DNA from: Paenibacillus_AR sp051594765
Lineage (GTDB): Bacteria > Bacillota > Bacilli > Paenibacillales > NBRC-103111
Direction of reading: 5' to 3'
Length of the DNA: 64,000 bases
NCBI RefSeq assembly: GCF_051594765.1
Contig: NZ_JBPPGJ010000004.1
Span: forward strand, 248,001-312,000
Part shown: piece by piece, positions 17,766-27,100 of the stretch
Numbering within the stretch: position 1 is the first letter of the stretch
How the letters are laid out: the number at the start of each line of letters is the position of its first letter
Program-made: the position numbers and the translations under genes
Notes under the pieces: model-generated
Seen by the model: the letters and a program-made list of their open reading frames with translations, nothing else
Databases searched by the model: none
Told to the model about the DNA's origin: nothing

Positions 17766-17778
17766 GTGCGATCCCTTC

Positions 17779-18531
17779 TTATAGATCCTTTCTGTCGAAC
17801 AGGGCGAAGCCTGCGGTAAACAGCATTATACCACACCCCAGCAGAATCAGGGCCTGGCGGAGGAGCTTGAAGAAGTTGAAGGCGTCCGAAATCCAAAGCG
17901 TGTACCAATCGAACATGGAGGTAATGAAGAAGCTGGAATAGCGGGAGAAGATGACGCCCGATACGTTAAACGCGATAAACGCCAGAACCGCTAAGAGAAA
18001 GACGGCCAGCCCGCTTCGGATGACGTTGGACAGCAGCACCACCAGCAAGGAAAAGACGAAGACGGGGAAAAAGGTCGCCGCGTACGATAGCATAACCCGG
18101 AACACGCCCATCAAGCTGGCCGTGGACCAATTGAACAGGAGGCCTGCGATCAGGGACAGGACCAGCACCAACAGCAGGTTCACGGCGATGAAGAGAGCCA
18201 GATTCAAGACCTTGGCGCAGAAGACCCCGAACCGGGATACGGGTCTCATGAGCGTCAGCTTCATGGTGTTGGACGAGAATTCCCCGTTGAACATGTCCAC
18301 CGCCACGAAGGTGGCGAACAGAGGCAGGATCGTGTAGGTCATGATCGACAGGACCACCAACGGGAATTCCGTGCTGCCCGCGACCCGCAGGCCCAGGCTG
18401 TGCTGGATCGCCGTAACGGCAGCTTGCCCGACCAGGACGGCCAATATGGAGAAGATGGCGGAGGCCATCATTTTTTTCTTCTTCAGGAGCTTTACGGCTT
18501 CGTTGACGAAAGCGGCTTTAAAGCCTGCCAT
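17779..18531 (-). CDS. ABC-2 type transporter permease
   Basis: The 250-residue product has about six hydrophobic segments and the layout of BcrB/LanFEG-like ABC-2 permeases: a basic N-terminus (VKLLKKKKMMASAIFS) then paired spans. ATG 18531 has GAGGTGG at 6 nt and overlaps the ATPase gene by 14 bp; a TTG further upstream is less likely. With the ATPase it should export a lipid, peptide or antibiotic, or protect against one. The substrate cannot be read from the sequence. Confidence 0.82.
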   Translation of the reverse strand: MAGFKAAFVNEAVKLLKKKKMMASAIFSILAVLVGQAAVTAIQHSLGLRVAGSTEFPLVVLSIMTYTILPLFATFVAVDMFNGEFSSNTMKLTLMRPVSRFGVFCAKVLNLALFIAVNLLLVLVLSLIAGLLFNWSTASLMGVFRVMLSYAATFFPVFVFSLLVVLLSNVIRSGLAVFLLAVLAFIAFNVSGVIFSRYSSFFITSMFDWYTLWISDAFNFFKLLRQALILLGCGIMLFTAGFALFDRKDL

Positions 18532-19240
18532 TGCGGTCCACCTCGCTGACAAAGTAATTCTCTAGAGACGAATAGTTGGATAGGATGTTGTGGGTGTAGT
18601 CCGCATTGACCAGCTTGCCTCCATATACAACTCCGATCCGGTTGCAGGTCAGCTCCACGTCATGGATCAGATGGCTGGAGATGAAGAAGGTGGTTCCCTC
18701 CCGGGCCATGCCCTGAATCAGCTTCCGCATCTGGAGCATGCCCTCCACATCCAATCCGTTCAAGGGCTCATCCAGGATCAAGAGCTTGGGGCGGGACAGG
18801 ATGGCGGCCGCGACGCCCAGCCGCTGCTTCATGCCGAGGGAAAACTTTCTCGCCTTCTCATGCTTGTACTTCAGCATGCCGGTCAGCTCCAAGCATTCGT
18901 CGATCCGAGTCTGGTCTACCTCGGGATAATAGCGGGCGAACTGCTTCAAGTTGTCGTTGGCGGTCAGATAGGGGAAGGACTCGGCCGTTTCGATGATACA
19001 GCCGACATGCCGCATGGCCTCCACGTAGTTCTCTTGAACGCTGGCTCCGAAAATGTGTGCCTGCCCCCGGTCCGGCTTCAGAAGTCCCGCCATCATCTTC
19101 ATGGCCGTGGTCTTGCCCGCTCCGTTCGGCCCGAGGAACCCGAAGATATCCCCCTCATCCACCGTCAGGTTCAGATCGCTGATTCCACGCCCGTTCGAAT
19201 ACATCTTGGTCAATCCGGTAATCTCCATTGCTATGCCCAT
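18518..19240 (-). CDS. ABC transporter ATPase, BcrA-like
   Basis: The 240-residue protein has Walker A GPNGAGKT (residues 37-44), signature FSLGMKQR, Walker B LLILDEP and the switch histidine in ISSHLIHDVE. The sequence order and the ETAESFPYLTANDNL segment resemble the BcrA/LanF group that partners with ABC-2 permeases. ATG 19240 follows AAGGAGAGG at 9 nt. It is the first gene of the ATPase-permease-kinase-regulator operon and is separated from the upstream exported-protein gene by a strong hairpin. Confidence 0.88.
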   Translation of the reverse strand: MGIAMEITGLTKMYSNGRGISDLNLTVDEGDIFGFLGPNGAGKTTAMKMMAGLLKPDRGQAHIFGASVQENYVEAMRHVGCIIETAESFPYLTANDNLKQFARYYPEVDQTRIDECLELTGMLKYKHEKARKFSLGMKQRLGVAAAILSRPKLLILDEPLNGLDVEGMLQMRKLIQGMAREGTTFFISSHLIHDVELTCNRIGVVYGGKLVNADYTHNILSNYSSLENYFVSEVDRNGRL

Positions 19241-19270
19241 GTGCTGCAACCTCTCCTTGCTAGCAGGATC

Positions 19271-19294
19271 GGGAAGCCGCCGGAGCGGCTTCCC
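19271..19294. terminator. Hairpin between the exported-protein gene and the ABC operon
   Basis: GGGAAGCCGC and GCGGCTTCCC form a perfect 10-bp stem with a 4-nt loop. No T run follows on the minus strand, so read-through may be only partly blocked. Confidence 0.65.
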
Positions 19295-19320
19295 TTCTTG
19301 TCATACGTATGGCCTATCGG

Positions 19321-20586
19321 TTACTCGAATACCCGAATCAGTTCACCATTGAAATGCGGCCGGGAGTTGGACCTGGTGGTATTCTCATCCACAATTTCGA
19401 TGCTCAGGTTGACGTAGATTCGTCCGTCGCCGCTCGGGAACAGCTGGCCGTTCTCGGTCTCACCCTTCGCATTGGTGTAGGTGAAGGCGGGCCGTGCATT
19501 CTTCGTACCGGCCGTCGCATACTCAATGTTGAAATCGTACGGATCCGGCAGCTCCTGCTTGAATTCCGGCTTGACGGTCTCGTGGTAACGGCCCTTCACC
19601 ACATTCTGGTCCACGCTGGTGATCTCCAGAATCCGTTCTCCGGCCTTCACGAATTGGCCGTTCTTCTCCAATATGATGTCGTTCTTGTAGGTCCCGATGT
19701 ACATGCTGCTGAACCCGATGCCTCCAGTGTATTTCTCCACTTTGGCTCCTGTCAGATCCGGCAGAGTGATCACCGTGCGTCCCACGTCGGAGAGCTTCAG
19801 CATGAACGACAGCGTCAGCTCATGCACCACCCCGGCCTTATCCTTGCCGGAGAGCGTCACGTCACCGGTCATGTTCTCCAAGACGCCGTTCTTGTTCTCG
19901 GCAGCGGTCCCCGTTACCTTCTTCACGTAGATGTCGCTGTCCATGACCGGCAGTCTCACCTCCCGTTGGGAGCGGTTCTCATCCGCGATCATCCGTTTCA
20001 TGCCGAAGGATGTTGCCGCGTTGACGAGGGCCGGTACCTGCGCCTCCGTCAGGCTGCCGGAATACACCTTGCCGCCGTCGGAGCGGTCTTCCGCCTGAAC
20101 GTAGTCCTTCAGGCTGCCCATCAGGGCATCGAAGATCTTCTCGATCTCAGGCGCTCCCTCTTCCTTGAAGGGGTTCGCGAACGGCTCCCGGCGGTTATCT
20201 TCGCCGGCGTACTCCGTCACATAGTACATCTCATCCTCGCCGCTCTTGTAGACGGACTTCTTCTTATCCGTGTAGGAGTAGCTGTTGTAGGTCTCCGTAT
20301 TCCCGTATTGGGTGCGCCTGGTTTCCTCCAGCGCCTTATCCGCCGTGTTGATCTTCGACAGGCTGGAGCCTTGAAGAAGCGTTTGACCATTGTCCTTCAG
20401 GGCGTACACCGCTTCTAAGGTATAGTTCCCGAGGCCGTTCTCCATCTGGGCGGCCGTACCCTTCATGGTGTCCTTCAGCCGGTCATAGCCGGAGCCGATC
20501 AAGGAATCGGCGAAGGCGGTCGAGAAGAAGATGCAGGTTCCTAGCGTAAATGTCAGGGCCGTTACGGCTTTTTTGCTCAGCTTCAT
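19321..20586 (-). CDS. Exported protein of unknown function
   Basis: The 421-residue protein has a clear signal peptide (MKLSKKAVTALTFTLG..., cleavage likely after AFA near residue 26) and a soluble body rich in Lys, Asp, Glu and Thr with no membrane segment. I do not recognise the family. ATG 20586 is preferred over an open frame running upstream. The 80 nt to the ABC-kinase operon on the same strand contain a hairpin. Proximity suggests an envelope role, possibly as an accessory to the ABC-2 exporter or its kinase, but nothing in the protein proves this. Confidence 0.75.
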   Translation of the reverse strand: MKLSKKAVTALTFTLGTCIFFSTAFADSLIGSGYDRLKDTMKGTAAQMENGLGNYTLEAVYALKDNGQTLLQGSSLSKINTADKALEETRRTQYGNTETYNSYSYTDKKKSVYKSGEDEMYYVTEYAGEDNRREPFANPFKEEGAPEIEKIFDALMGSLKDYVQAEDRSDGGKVYSGSLTEAQVPALVNAATSFGMKRMIADENRSQREVRLPVMDSDIYVKKVTGTAAENKNGVLENMTGDVTLSGKDKAGVVHELTLSFMLKLSDVGRTVITLPDLTGAKVEKYTGGIGFSSMYIGTYKNDIILEKNGQFVKAGERILEITSVDQNVVKGRYHETVKPEFKQELPDPYDFNIEYATAGTKNARPAFTYTNAKGETENGQLFPSGDGRIYVNLSIEIVDENTTRSNSRPHFNGELIRVFE

Positions 20587-20617
20587 ATCCACTCTAATCT
20601 CCTTTGGTTCATAATGG

Positions 20618-20629
20618 GGAAACGTTTCC
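20618..20629. promoter_or_regulatory. Palindromic operator candidate upstream of the exported-protein gene
   Basis: GGAAACGTTTCC is a perfect 12-bp palindrome with a cre-like centre. A minus-strand TATAAT lies just upstream (20639-20644), which would put the palindrome at about +3 to +14. I found no good -35 for that -10. Confidence 0.45.
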
Positions 20630-20774
20630 TTATCTCCGATTATAAAGGGGGGGTATTGAATAATTCTAAAGCACATCTTAACAAAGTATTAACTCGTCCC
20701 CGACCCTCATTCCCAATCGAATGAAAGTATGAAAGCTTCGGACTTGGCCGATGCTGGGGATGGAGGTGGAAACG

Positions 20775-21086
20775 ATGGCACTTCTCATCGTTGCGGGCAC
20801 CGTGCTGATTCCCTTGGCCATGTGGGGAACGAGCGTGAGCAGGGAAGGACTCCGCTCCGCATATGATCTGCTGGCCTTGGCTGCGGCGCTTACATTCGGC
20901 ATCTGGAGCGGACTGGCCGTCTACGGAATCAATCGGCATCATACCGTACTGACGACCGAAATCCATAAGCTGTTCTTGGATCCCTGGTTTCTGTCAGCCG
21001 GGGCGTATCTGGGTCTGTACGGCATCTATCGCATCCTGGCGGAGATCCTGTTGAAGACCTGGGAACGCAGAGCGGCAGCGGAATAA
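20775..21086 (+). CDS. Small membrane protein of unknown function
   Basis: The 103-residue product has three hydrophobic segments: MALLIVAGTVLIPLAMWG at the start, LLALAAALTFGIWSGLAVYG in the middle, and FLSAGAYLGLYGIYRILAEIL near the end. ATG 20775 lies 5 nt after GGAGGTGG, which favours it over in-frame ATGs at 20751 and 20760. A strong terminator follows directly. It is a single-gene unit divergent from the exported-protein gene. No family is recognised. Confidence 0.72.
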   Translation: MALLIVAGTVLIPLAMWGTSVSREGLRSAYDLLALAAALTFGIWSGLAVYGINRHHTVLTTEIHKLFLDPWFLSAGAYLGLYGIYRILAEILLKTWERRAAAE

Positions 21087-21089
21087 GGT

Positions 21090-21126
21090 AAGAGGCCGGA
21101 ACGGTGGATCAACCGTCCGGCCTCTT
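21090..21126. terminator. Strong intrinsic terminator
   Basis: AAGAGGCCGG-a-ACGGT (21090-21105) pairs with ACCGTCCGGCCTCTT (21112-21126) around a 6-nt loop, with one bulged base. It lies between convergent small genes and probably serves both. Confidence 0.85.
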
Positions 21127-21139
21127 CGTTTCGATTCCC

Positions 21140-21373
21140 CTATCCTGCGAAATATTGCCCCCAAACATCCAATAGAACGGTTTTCTCCGAATCCTGCTGT
21201 TTATACGTAATCTTCCAATAAGGGGCAAGCCGGAACCAATATAACGTCGTTTCTTCAATCGCACAGTTCACATTCGTCCTTTTTACTTTAGAAATGGCCG
21301 TCTGCCGACTTATGAAATAAGGCGAGGCCAACATACAAATCACGGCGATGGAAACCCCTATCTTCTTCTTCAT
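21140..21373 (-). CDS. Small exported protein of unknown function
   Basis: The 77-residue product begins MKKKIGVSIAVICMLASPYF, a basic then hydrophobic leader that may be a signal peptide or an N-terminal anchor. The remainder is polar with several Trp and Tyr residues. GAGGGG precedes the ATG. No promoter is visible within the 40 nt between the gene and the terminator at 21414, so expression may depend on read-through of the structured leader upstream. Small size limits certainty that it is translated. Confidence 0.6.
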   Translation of the reverse strand: MKKKIGVSIAVICMLASPYFISRQTAISKVKRTNVNCAIEETTLYWFRLAPYWKITYKQQDSEKTVLLDVWGQYFAG

Positions 21374-21413
21374 CCTTGTCCCCTCATAACCGATATGACC
21401 TGACTACCTGCAT

Positions 21414-21441
21414 AAAAAAAGCCTGGCCCGAGAGCCAAGCT
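21414..21441 (-). terminator. Intrinsic terminator ahead of the 77-residue gene
   Basis: AGCTTGGC and GCCAGGCT form an 8-bp stem (one G-T pair) with a TCTCGG loop, followed by TTTTTTT on the minus strand. No annotated gene ends here, so it must terminate a non-coding transcript. Confidence 0.82.
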
Positions 21442-21459
21442 TAGCCTGATAAATATGCG

Positions 21460-21488
21460 TTGAACACAAAGATGCATTGTGCTAAAAT
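21460..21488 (+). promoter_or_regulatory. Putative promoter for the HelD-like helicase gene
   Basis: TTGAAC (21460-21465), a 17-nt spacer and TAAAAT (21483-21488) lie on the plus strand. The -10 falls inside a hairpin-forming repeat of the opposing transcript. The leader to the gene would be about 130 nt. Confidence 0.55.
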
Positions 21489-21545
21489 GAAAAGCACAAC
21501 TGAAATTAGGGTTGTATGTAAACACAGATTTCCTATTCTAATTTC

Positions 21546-21575
21546 ATTGTACCGTAATGACCCCCTCTATGTCAA
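21546..21575 (-). promoter_or_regulatory. Putative promoter of the leader/small RNA
   Basis: On the minus strand TTGACA (21570-21575), an 18-nt spacer and TACAAT (21546-21551) form a strong vegetative promoter pointing away from the helicase gene. Confidence 0.65.
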
Positions 21576-21625
21576 GGCCCTCTTTTGGATCCAGTCTGAA
21601 GACAGAAGGAGTGTGTTCAAGAACG

Positions 21626-24070
21626 ATGGACGAGAAGGAATGGCAGGAAGAACGAGAACGGCTGCAGCAGGTCAGGGAGAAGCTGGCCGGCCGGATCAGC
21701 GAGCTGGAGCCGGTGGTGGCCGGGCTGTATGATCAAGCCTCGGAGATCCGCAAGCGATTCTGGGATGAGGTAACCGTGAATACGAGCACCGACGAAGAGT
21801 TCGAAGAAACCTTCTATACGATCAGACAGCAGGCCGCCGTCCTGTCCGAACGGGAGCGAAGCCACCGGCTTCTGGCCCAGCAGTGGAAGAGCTTGAACCG
21901 TCTCCTCCCCTCCCCATACTTCGGACGGATCGACTTTCTGGAGGATGGCTTGAAGCAGGGCGAGCAGGTCTATATCGGGGTGTCTTCCTTCATGGACGCA
22001 GACGGCCTTCAATTCCTGGTGTATGATTGGCGCACTCCTATTGCAGGTCTCTACTATGACTGCTCGCCCGGTCCCGCCTCTTATATCACTCCTGCCGGGA
22101 CGATTACGGGGAAGATGGAGCTGAAGCGCCAATATCAGATTCAGGACGGACAGCTCCGCCATATGTTCGACGCAAGCGTCACGATCGGCGACGAGCTGCT
22201 CCGGCAAGTGCTGGGCAAGGGTGCGGATTCCCAGATGAGAAGCATCGTGGCTACCATACAGAAGGAGCAAAACGCCATCATCCGCGAGGACCGTAGCTCC
22301 ATGCTGGTCGTGCAAGGAGCCGCCGGCAGCGGCAAAACCTCCGCCGCCCTGCAGCGGGTGGCCTACCTGCTGTACAAACACCGCGACACCCTGAAGGCGG
22401 ATCAAATTATACTGTTCTCCCCCAATCCGATCTTCAACAGCTATGTCTCCACCGTTCTGCCTGAGCTTGGCGAGGAGAATATGCAGCAGACGACCCTGCA
22501 GGAGTATCTCGAATATTGGATCCGTCCGGCCTTCCAACCCGAGGATCCCTTCGACCAGATCGAATATGTGCTGTGCTCCTCTTCCACCCCCGGGTATGAG
22601 GCCCGGCTGCAGGGCATTCCCTACAAGGCTTCCGCCGCTTTCTTGCTCGCGCTGCAGAATTATGCCCAATGGCTGGGACGGGAAGGCATGCGGTTCCTTC
22701 CCATTCGTCTGCACGGCCGCGAGCTGATCACAGCCGAGCAGATTGCCGCGCAATTCTACAGCACCGACTCCTCCCTGCGTCTGGCCAACCGGGTCGAACT
22801 CCTGCAGAAGTGGCTGTTGAAGGAGCTGTCTGCGCTGGAACGCGAGGAGCGCAAGGCGTCCTGGGTCCAGGAGGAAATGCAGGTTCTGGACTCGGAGGAT
22901 TACGCCGAGGTATTCGGCAAGCTGCACAAGGACCGGGAAGTTATGGACCTTGCCGAGCATTACGCCGCCGTATACGAGAAGATCAGCAACAAGCGCCGCG
23001 GAGATGAAGGCGACTTCGATTTTGCCATCCGGGAAGAGGAACTCTTGGGCCAATCCATCGTGAAGAAGCATTTCAAGCCGATCCGGCGGAGTGTCAGAAG
23101 GATGGCCTTCATCGACACCGCCGGTCTGTACGCCCGCTTGTTCGACGATGAAGCCCTCTACCGGGAGATGACGAACGAAACCCGGCTTCCCTCCTTATGG
23201 ACCGACATCTGCAAGCAGACCAGGGAGAAGCTCGCGCGGGGAGAATGCTATTATGAGGATGCGACGCCCTATCTGTATCTGAAGGAGCTGATCGAAGGAC
23301 GCCGGACGAATCCCGAGATCCGGCATGTCTTCGTCGATGAAGGGCAGGATTACTCCGCCTTTCAATATAAGTATCTCAAGAACCTGTTTCCCCGCGCCCG
23401 CATGACGGTGCTGGGAGACTTCGGGCAGGCGATCTACGTCCAGTCCACCCCGCTTGACGAGCCCGATTCCCCGCTTGCACAGCTGTACGGACCGGAGGCA
23501 ACCCGGATGATCCGCCTGTCGCGCAGCTATCGTTCTACCCGGGAGATCGTGGGGTTTACGAAGGCGCTCCTTCCGGGCGGGCCGGAGATCCTTCCCTTCG
23601 ACAGGAGAGGCCCCAAGCCCCGGCTGGCCGGATTCGGCTGCGGAGCCCAGCGTGACGCCCGCGTGGCACAAGACCTTGCGGCGCTTCGGGCCGAAGGCTT
23701 CGGGACGATCGCGGTCATCACGAAGACCGCGGCCGAGAGCCGCGAGGCCTATGCCGCCTTGCAAGGACACGGGTGCGAAGAGCTGCAGCTCCTGACGAAG
23801 GAATCGATTGCCTTCGGCAAAGGGACATTCGTCATTCCCGTCTATCTCGCCAAGGGAGTGGAATTCGACGCGGTGCTCCTCTATGAAGCATCGCGGGAGG
23901 CATATGGGCGGGACTACGAACGCAAGCTTCTGTACACAGCCTGTACCCGGGCCATGCACCGGCTCTTCCTCTATTCCACCGGAGCGTGGAGTCCGTTCAT
24001 TCAAGCCGTAAGCGCGGACTTGTTCGAGCGGATGACTCCATGCGGTATGGATGAGCCTCCGGCGGAATAA
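21626..24070 (+). CDS. HelD-like superfamily 1 helicase (RNA polymerase-associated)
   Basis: The 814-residue protein has a coiled-coil N-terminus (about 1-65) with the FWDEVTVNTSTDEEFEETF segment of the HelD family, then YFGRIDF and DWRTPIAGLYYD. Walker A GAAGSGKTSAALQR lies at about residue 229; VFVDEGQDYSAFQ is the Walker B region, and RLSRSYRSTREI and AKGVEFDAVLLYE are later helicase motifs. HelD proteins use ATP to remove or recycle stalled RNA polymerase, and some relatives give rifampicin tolerance. The ATG at 21626 is 15 nt from AAGGAG, a long spacing; an in-frame GTG at 21611 is the alternative. Confidence 0.85.
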   Translation: MDEKEWQEERERLQQVREKLAGRISELEPVVAGLYDQASEIRKRFWDEVTVNTSTDEEFEETFYTIRQQAAVLSERERSHRLLAQQWKSLNRLLPSPYFGRIDFLEDGLKQGEQVYIGVSSFMDADGLQFLVYDWRTPIAGLYYDCSPGPASYITPAGTITGKMELKRQYQIQDGQLRHMFDASVTIGDELLRQVLGKGADSQMRSIVATIQKEQNAIIREDRSSMLVVQGAAGSGKTSAALQRVAYLLYKHRDTLKADQIILFSPNPIFNSYVSTVLPELGEENMQQTTLQEYLEYWIRPAFQPEDPFDQIEYVLCSSSTPGYEARLQGIPYKASAAFLLALQNYAQWLGREGMRFLPIRLHGRELITAEQIAAQFYSTDSSLRLANRVELLQKWLLKELSALEREERKASWVQEEMQVLDSEDYAEVFGKLHKDREVMDLAEHYAAVYEKISNKRRGDEGDFDFAIREEELLGQSIVKKHFKPIRRSVRRMAFIDTAGLYARLFDDEALYREMTNETRLPSLWTDICKQTREKLARGECYYEDATPYLYLKELIEGRRTNPEIRHVFVDEGQDYSAFQYKYLKNLFPRARMTVLGDFGQAIYVQSTPLDEPDSPLAQLYGPEATRMIRLSRSYRSTREIVGFTKALLPGGPEILPFDRRGPKPRLAGFGCGAQRDARVAQDLAALRAEGFGTIAVITKTAAESREAYAALQGHGCEELQLLTKESIAFGKGTFVIPVYLAKGVEFDAVLLYEASREAYGRDYERKLLYTACTRAMHRLFLYSTGAWSPFIQAVSADLFERMTPCGMDEPPAE

Positions 24071-24094
24071 TATACGGGCGTTCCAGCCGTCGAA

Positions 24095-24150
24095 AAAGGG
24101 GTGGGTCCAAGAGCTCTGCCGGGTTATGGCAGCCTTGGATCCACCCCTTT
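24095..24150. terminator. Bidirectional terminator between convergent genes
   Basis: AAAGGGGTGG-g-TCCAAG (24095-24111) pairs with CTTGGA-t-CCACCCCTTT (24134-24150), giving a 16-bp stem with one mismatch and a 22-nt loop. A and T runs at the ends allow action on both strands. Confidence 0.82.
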
Positions 24151-24166
24151 CTATGCGGACTCTTCC

Positions 24167-27100
24167 TTATGATCCCTGCGCTAAGATAGCACGGGCATCC
24201 CTGAGCAGGTAACCGGCGGCTTCCGCACGGATGTGCTTGCCGCTCTGGGCTTCGACTTCATGGATGAAGGCCGCCGTCTGACCGTGCTCCAGCTTCTTCA
24301 AGAGACTGTTGGCCATTCCATGATTGTCAATCCAGGACAGCCCCCGGAAGATCGGGATCAGTGCTTTCAGTGAGTTCAGATCTGCACTCGTCGAGAAGGT
24401 GACTGCAGAGCTCTTGCTGTTCCCCGCTTGGTCCGCGACGGTGACGGTGAAGGTATGGGAGCCCAGCGGAAGCGTGTACAGCGCAACCGCCTCTTCCTGC
24501 TGTACCGTCCGGCCGTCCAGCATGGCGATGGTTCGAGCCGGATCTAACCCGGAGCCCTCGTCGGTTGCTGTCCAGGAGAAGGTCAAGGTCTCCGTATTCG
24601 CATGGGCCCCATAGACGGACTCCGATACGGACAGATTCGGAGCCGAGCGATCCAGCTTCAGGCTCATGGTCTTCGGTGCTTCACGGTTGCCTGCCAGGTC
24701 TATGGAGCGGTACAGCATCGAGTGGGAACCGTCTTGGCCGAAGGTCACGGGACCGCTGTAAGGCAGCCAGCTTGTGCCTCCATCCAGGCTGTACACGCTC
24801 TCCGTCACACCCGTGCCGCCGTCTTGGGGAGTCAGCGCAACCGTTACGGGGTGAACGTACCAGCCGCCGGTGCCGTCCGGCTGCTCCGGGCTGACGGCGG
24901 CAGCCGTTACGGGAGCGGTCCGGTCAAGGAGCGCAAACTTCACGTCATCGAACCAGAACTCGCTGAAGCCTCCCACGTAGAAGCCCACGGTACCGGATAG
25001 ATTATGCTTGGGATCGGAGCCTTCCAGCCGGAGCTGGCCGTTGACGAACACGCGAATGTTGGCGCCGTCGACCATCACCCGGATCTGGTACTCGGTATTG
25101 GGCAGCAGGTCCTCGTACGGCAGATTCACAGTCTTCAAGACCCCCCACGTTCCGTTATACAAGAGCCATTGGGAGGTACCGTCGGCAAGCTTCTTATAGC
25201 CGATCTTGCCCGACACGCCAGATACCTGGCGGTCATAGATGTAGAACGTTCCCAAATCCGGCGACGCTGCCGGCGTCTTCAGCTTGAAGCTCAGATCGTA
25301 ATCCGTGAACAGCTTCGGATGGAGCGAAGATGCCCCCTTCACAATCCGGTACATCTTGTTGCCGTTGACCGTCACGATGCTGCGGTTCGGGTCCACCGGC
25401 CACCCGTTGGCCCCCGAATCGAAGTTGGTGAAGTGCATGACATCCGACACATCGATTCGGGCAGAGGCGGTAGCCGAAGGATTGGCTGCGGACGTCACGG
25501 TGATGTCCGCCACCCCTTGGGCCAAGGCGGTAACCACGCCGTTCGCATCCACGGACGCAATCTCCGGACGGGAGGACTGCCAGGTGACCGTACGGTTGGC
25601 CGCGTCGGACGGATCGAAGCTGACGTGAAGCGGCAGCTGCTCCCCGATCACCATATTGGCGCTGGTCTCTTCCAACAGGAGACCGGCCACATCCGTGGTT
25701 GGCACCGTGAACTTGACATCGTCGAACAGCAGGTAGCTGAAGCCGCCTGCGTAGAAGCCGACCTTGCCCGAGGCGTTGAACGTGGGGTCGGTGGCCTTCA
25801 GCTTCAGCTTGCCGTCGGCATAGACGCTGATCTCGGGGCCCTTGACGATGATCTTCATCTTGTACGTCGTGTCCGGGAGAAGATCCGGCGCCACCAGCTT
25901 GTTCTGCTTTACCGTCCCCCACGCCGCATTGTACAGAATCCACTCGGAGGTGCCGTCCGCGTATTTCCGGTAACCGATCCGGCCCCCGTTACCGCTTGGA
26001 TTCAGCCGGTCGAAGACGTAGAAGGTAGCCGCATCCGCAATCACCGGCGGCGTCTTCAGCTTGAAGTTGAGCTCATAATTGTAGAAGTCGTTCTCATTCA
26101 GGGCCGTGGCACCCTTCAGCAGCTTATACATATTGCTGCCGTCATCCATCTGGATGATGCTGCGGTTCGCATCGCTCGGCCAGCTGTTGCGGCCGTTCTC
26201 GAAGGTGGTATAATCGATGATTCCGTCGCCTACCTCCACCGTCACCTGAACCTCATCCTTTAGCTGTGGGTTCTCGGCGGATGCCATCGTGACGATCGCA
26301 TGGCCCATATTGATTGCCTTCAGCTTGCCGTCTGCATCCACTCTTACGACGTTGGGGTCGCTGGAGGTGAACACCAGCTTCGGATTCGTGGCATTCCACG
26401 GCAGCACGGCCTTGTACAGGGGGACCGTCTTGCCGACACCCATGGTGATCTGGTGGTCATACAGCTTCACGCTTTGGACCGGAATGACATCCGGAGTCAG
26501 ATAGGGGCCGACCTTGCCCTGCGTGCCCATCTCGCTGAACAGGATGGCCGGGAATCCCGGGATCTTCTGGAATACCTCTGCGTCGGCCTTCAGGTTCAGA
26601 TCGCCGCCGGCCAGGTTCACGAAGCCCGGGTCCCGGTCGGTGACCCAGTTGCCCGAATATTGGACCAAGTTGAGCTTATCCACGGCTCCGTTGGCGTTCG
26701 TGCCGCTCCGGGACTTGGTCGGATTATACACCACGTTGCCCTGAAGGGTGTTGGTATCCGGATAATAGCGGTTTTCCTCGAAGAAGTGAGCCAGCTCCGG
26801 ATATTTCACCAAATGCGGCATCCCTTCGAAATTGTTGTACTTCTGGAACAGGTCGTGCCAGGGGCCCATGTAATTCTTGTTGATCTGCTGATCCGGACCG
26901 TCACCGAGGTACAAATCCGCGAATTCGTACGGCACCTTGGCATCGATGAACAGGTTGTTCTTGGTGCGGATGTGGGCACCGCCGTTGTTCAGAATGGCCG
27001 AATTGCCCATCCGGTAGAAAATATTCTCTTCAATCGTGAGACCCATGGTGAAGTTGTCGGGGTAGACACCCTGCACGCCGGCCTTGCCCTCACCGATGTT

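Larger units (their letters stand above)
21414..21539 (-). ncRNA. Candidate structured leader RNA or small RNA
   Basis: A minus-strand promoter at 21546-21575 should start RNA near 21539. The RNA can form a long-range stem (CTAATTTC/GAAATTAG, 21502-21509 with 21538-21545), a compact hairpin (TTGTGCT/AGCACAA, 21477-21483 with 21493-21499), and a terminal hairpin with seven T at 21414-21441. A 77-residue gene begins 40 nt further on. This fits either an attenuating leader or a free small RNA of about 125 nt. It matches no riboswitch class I know. Confidence 0.5.

Noticed and set aside
21617..23071. 484-codon open frame opposite the helicase gene
   Set aside because: Clear helicase motifs are on the plus strand, and this frame has no start signal or recognisable domain.
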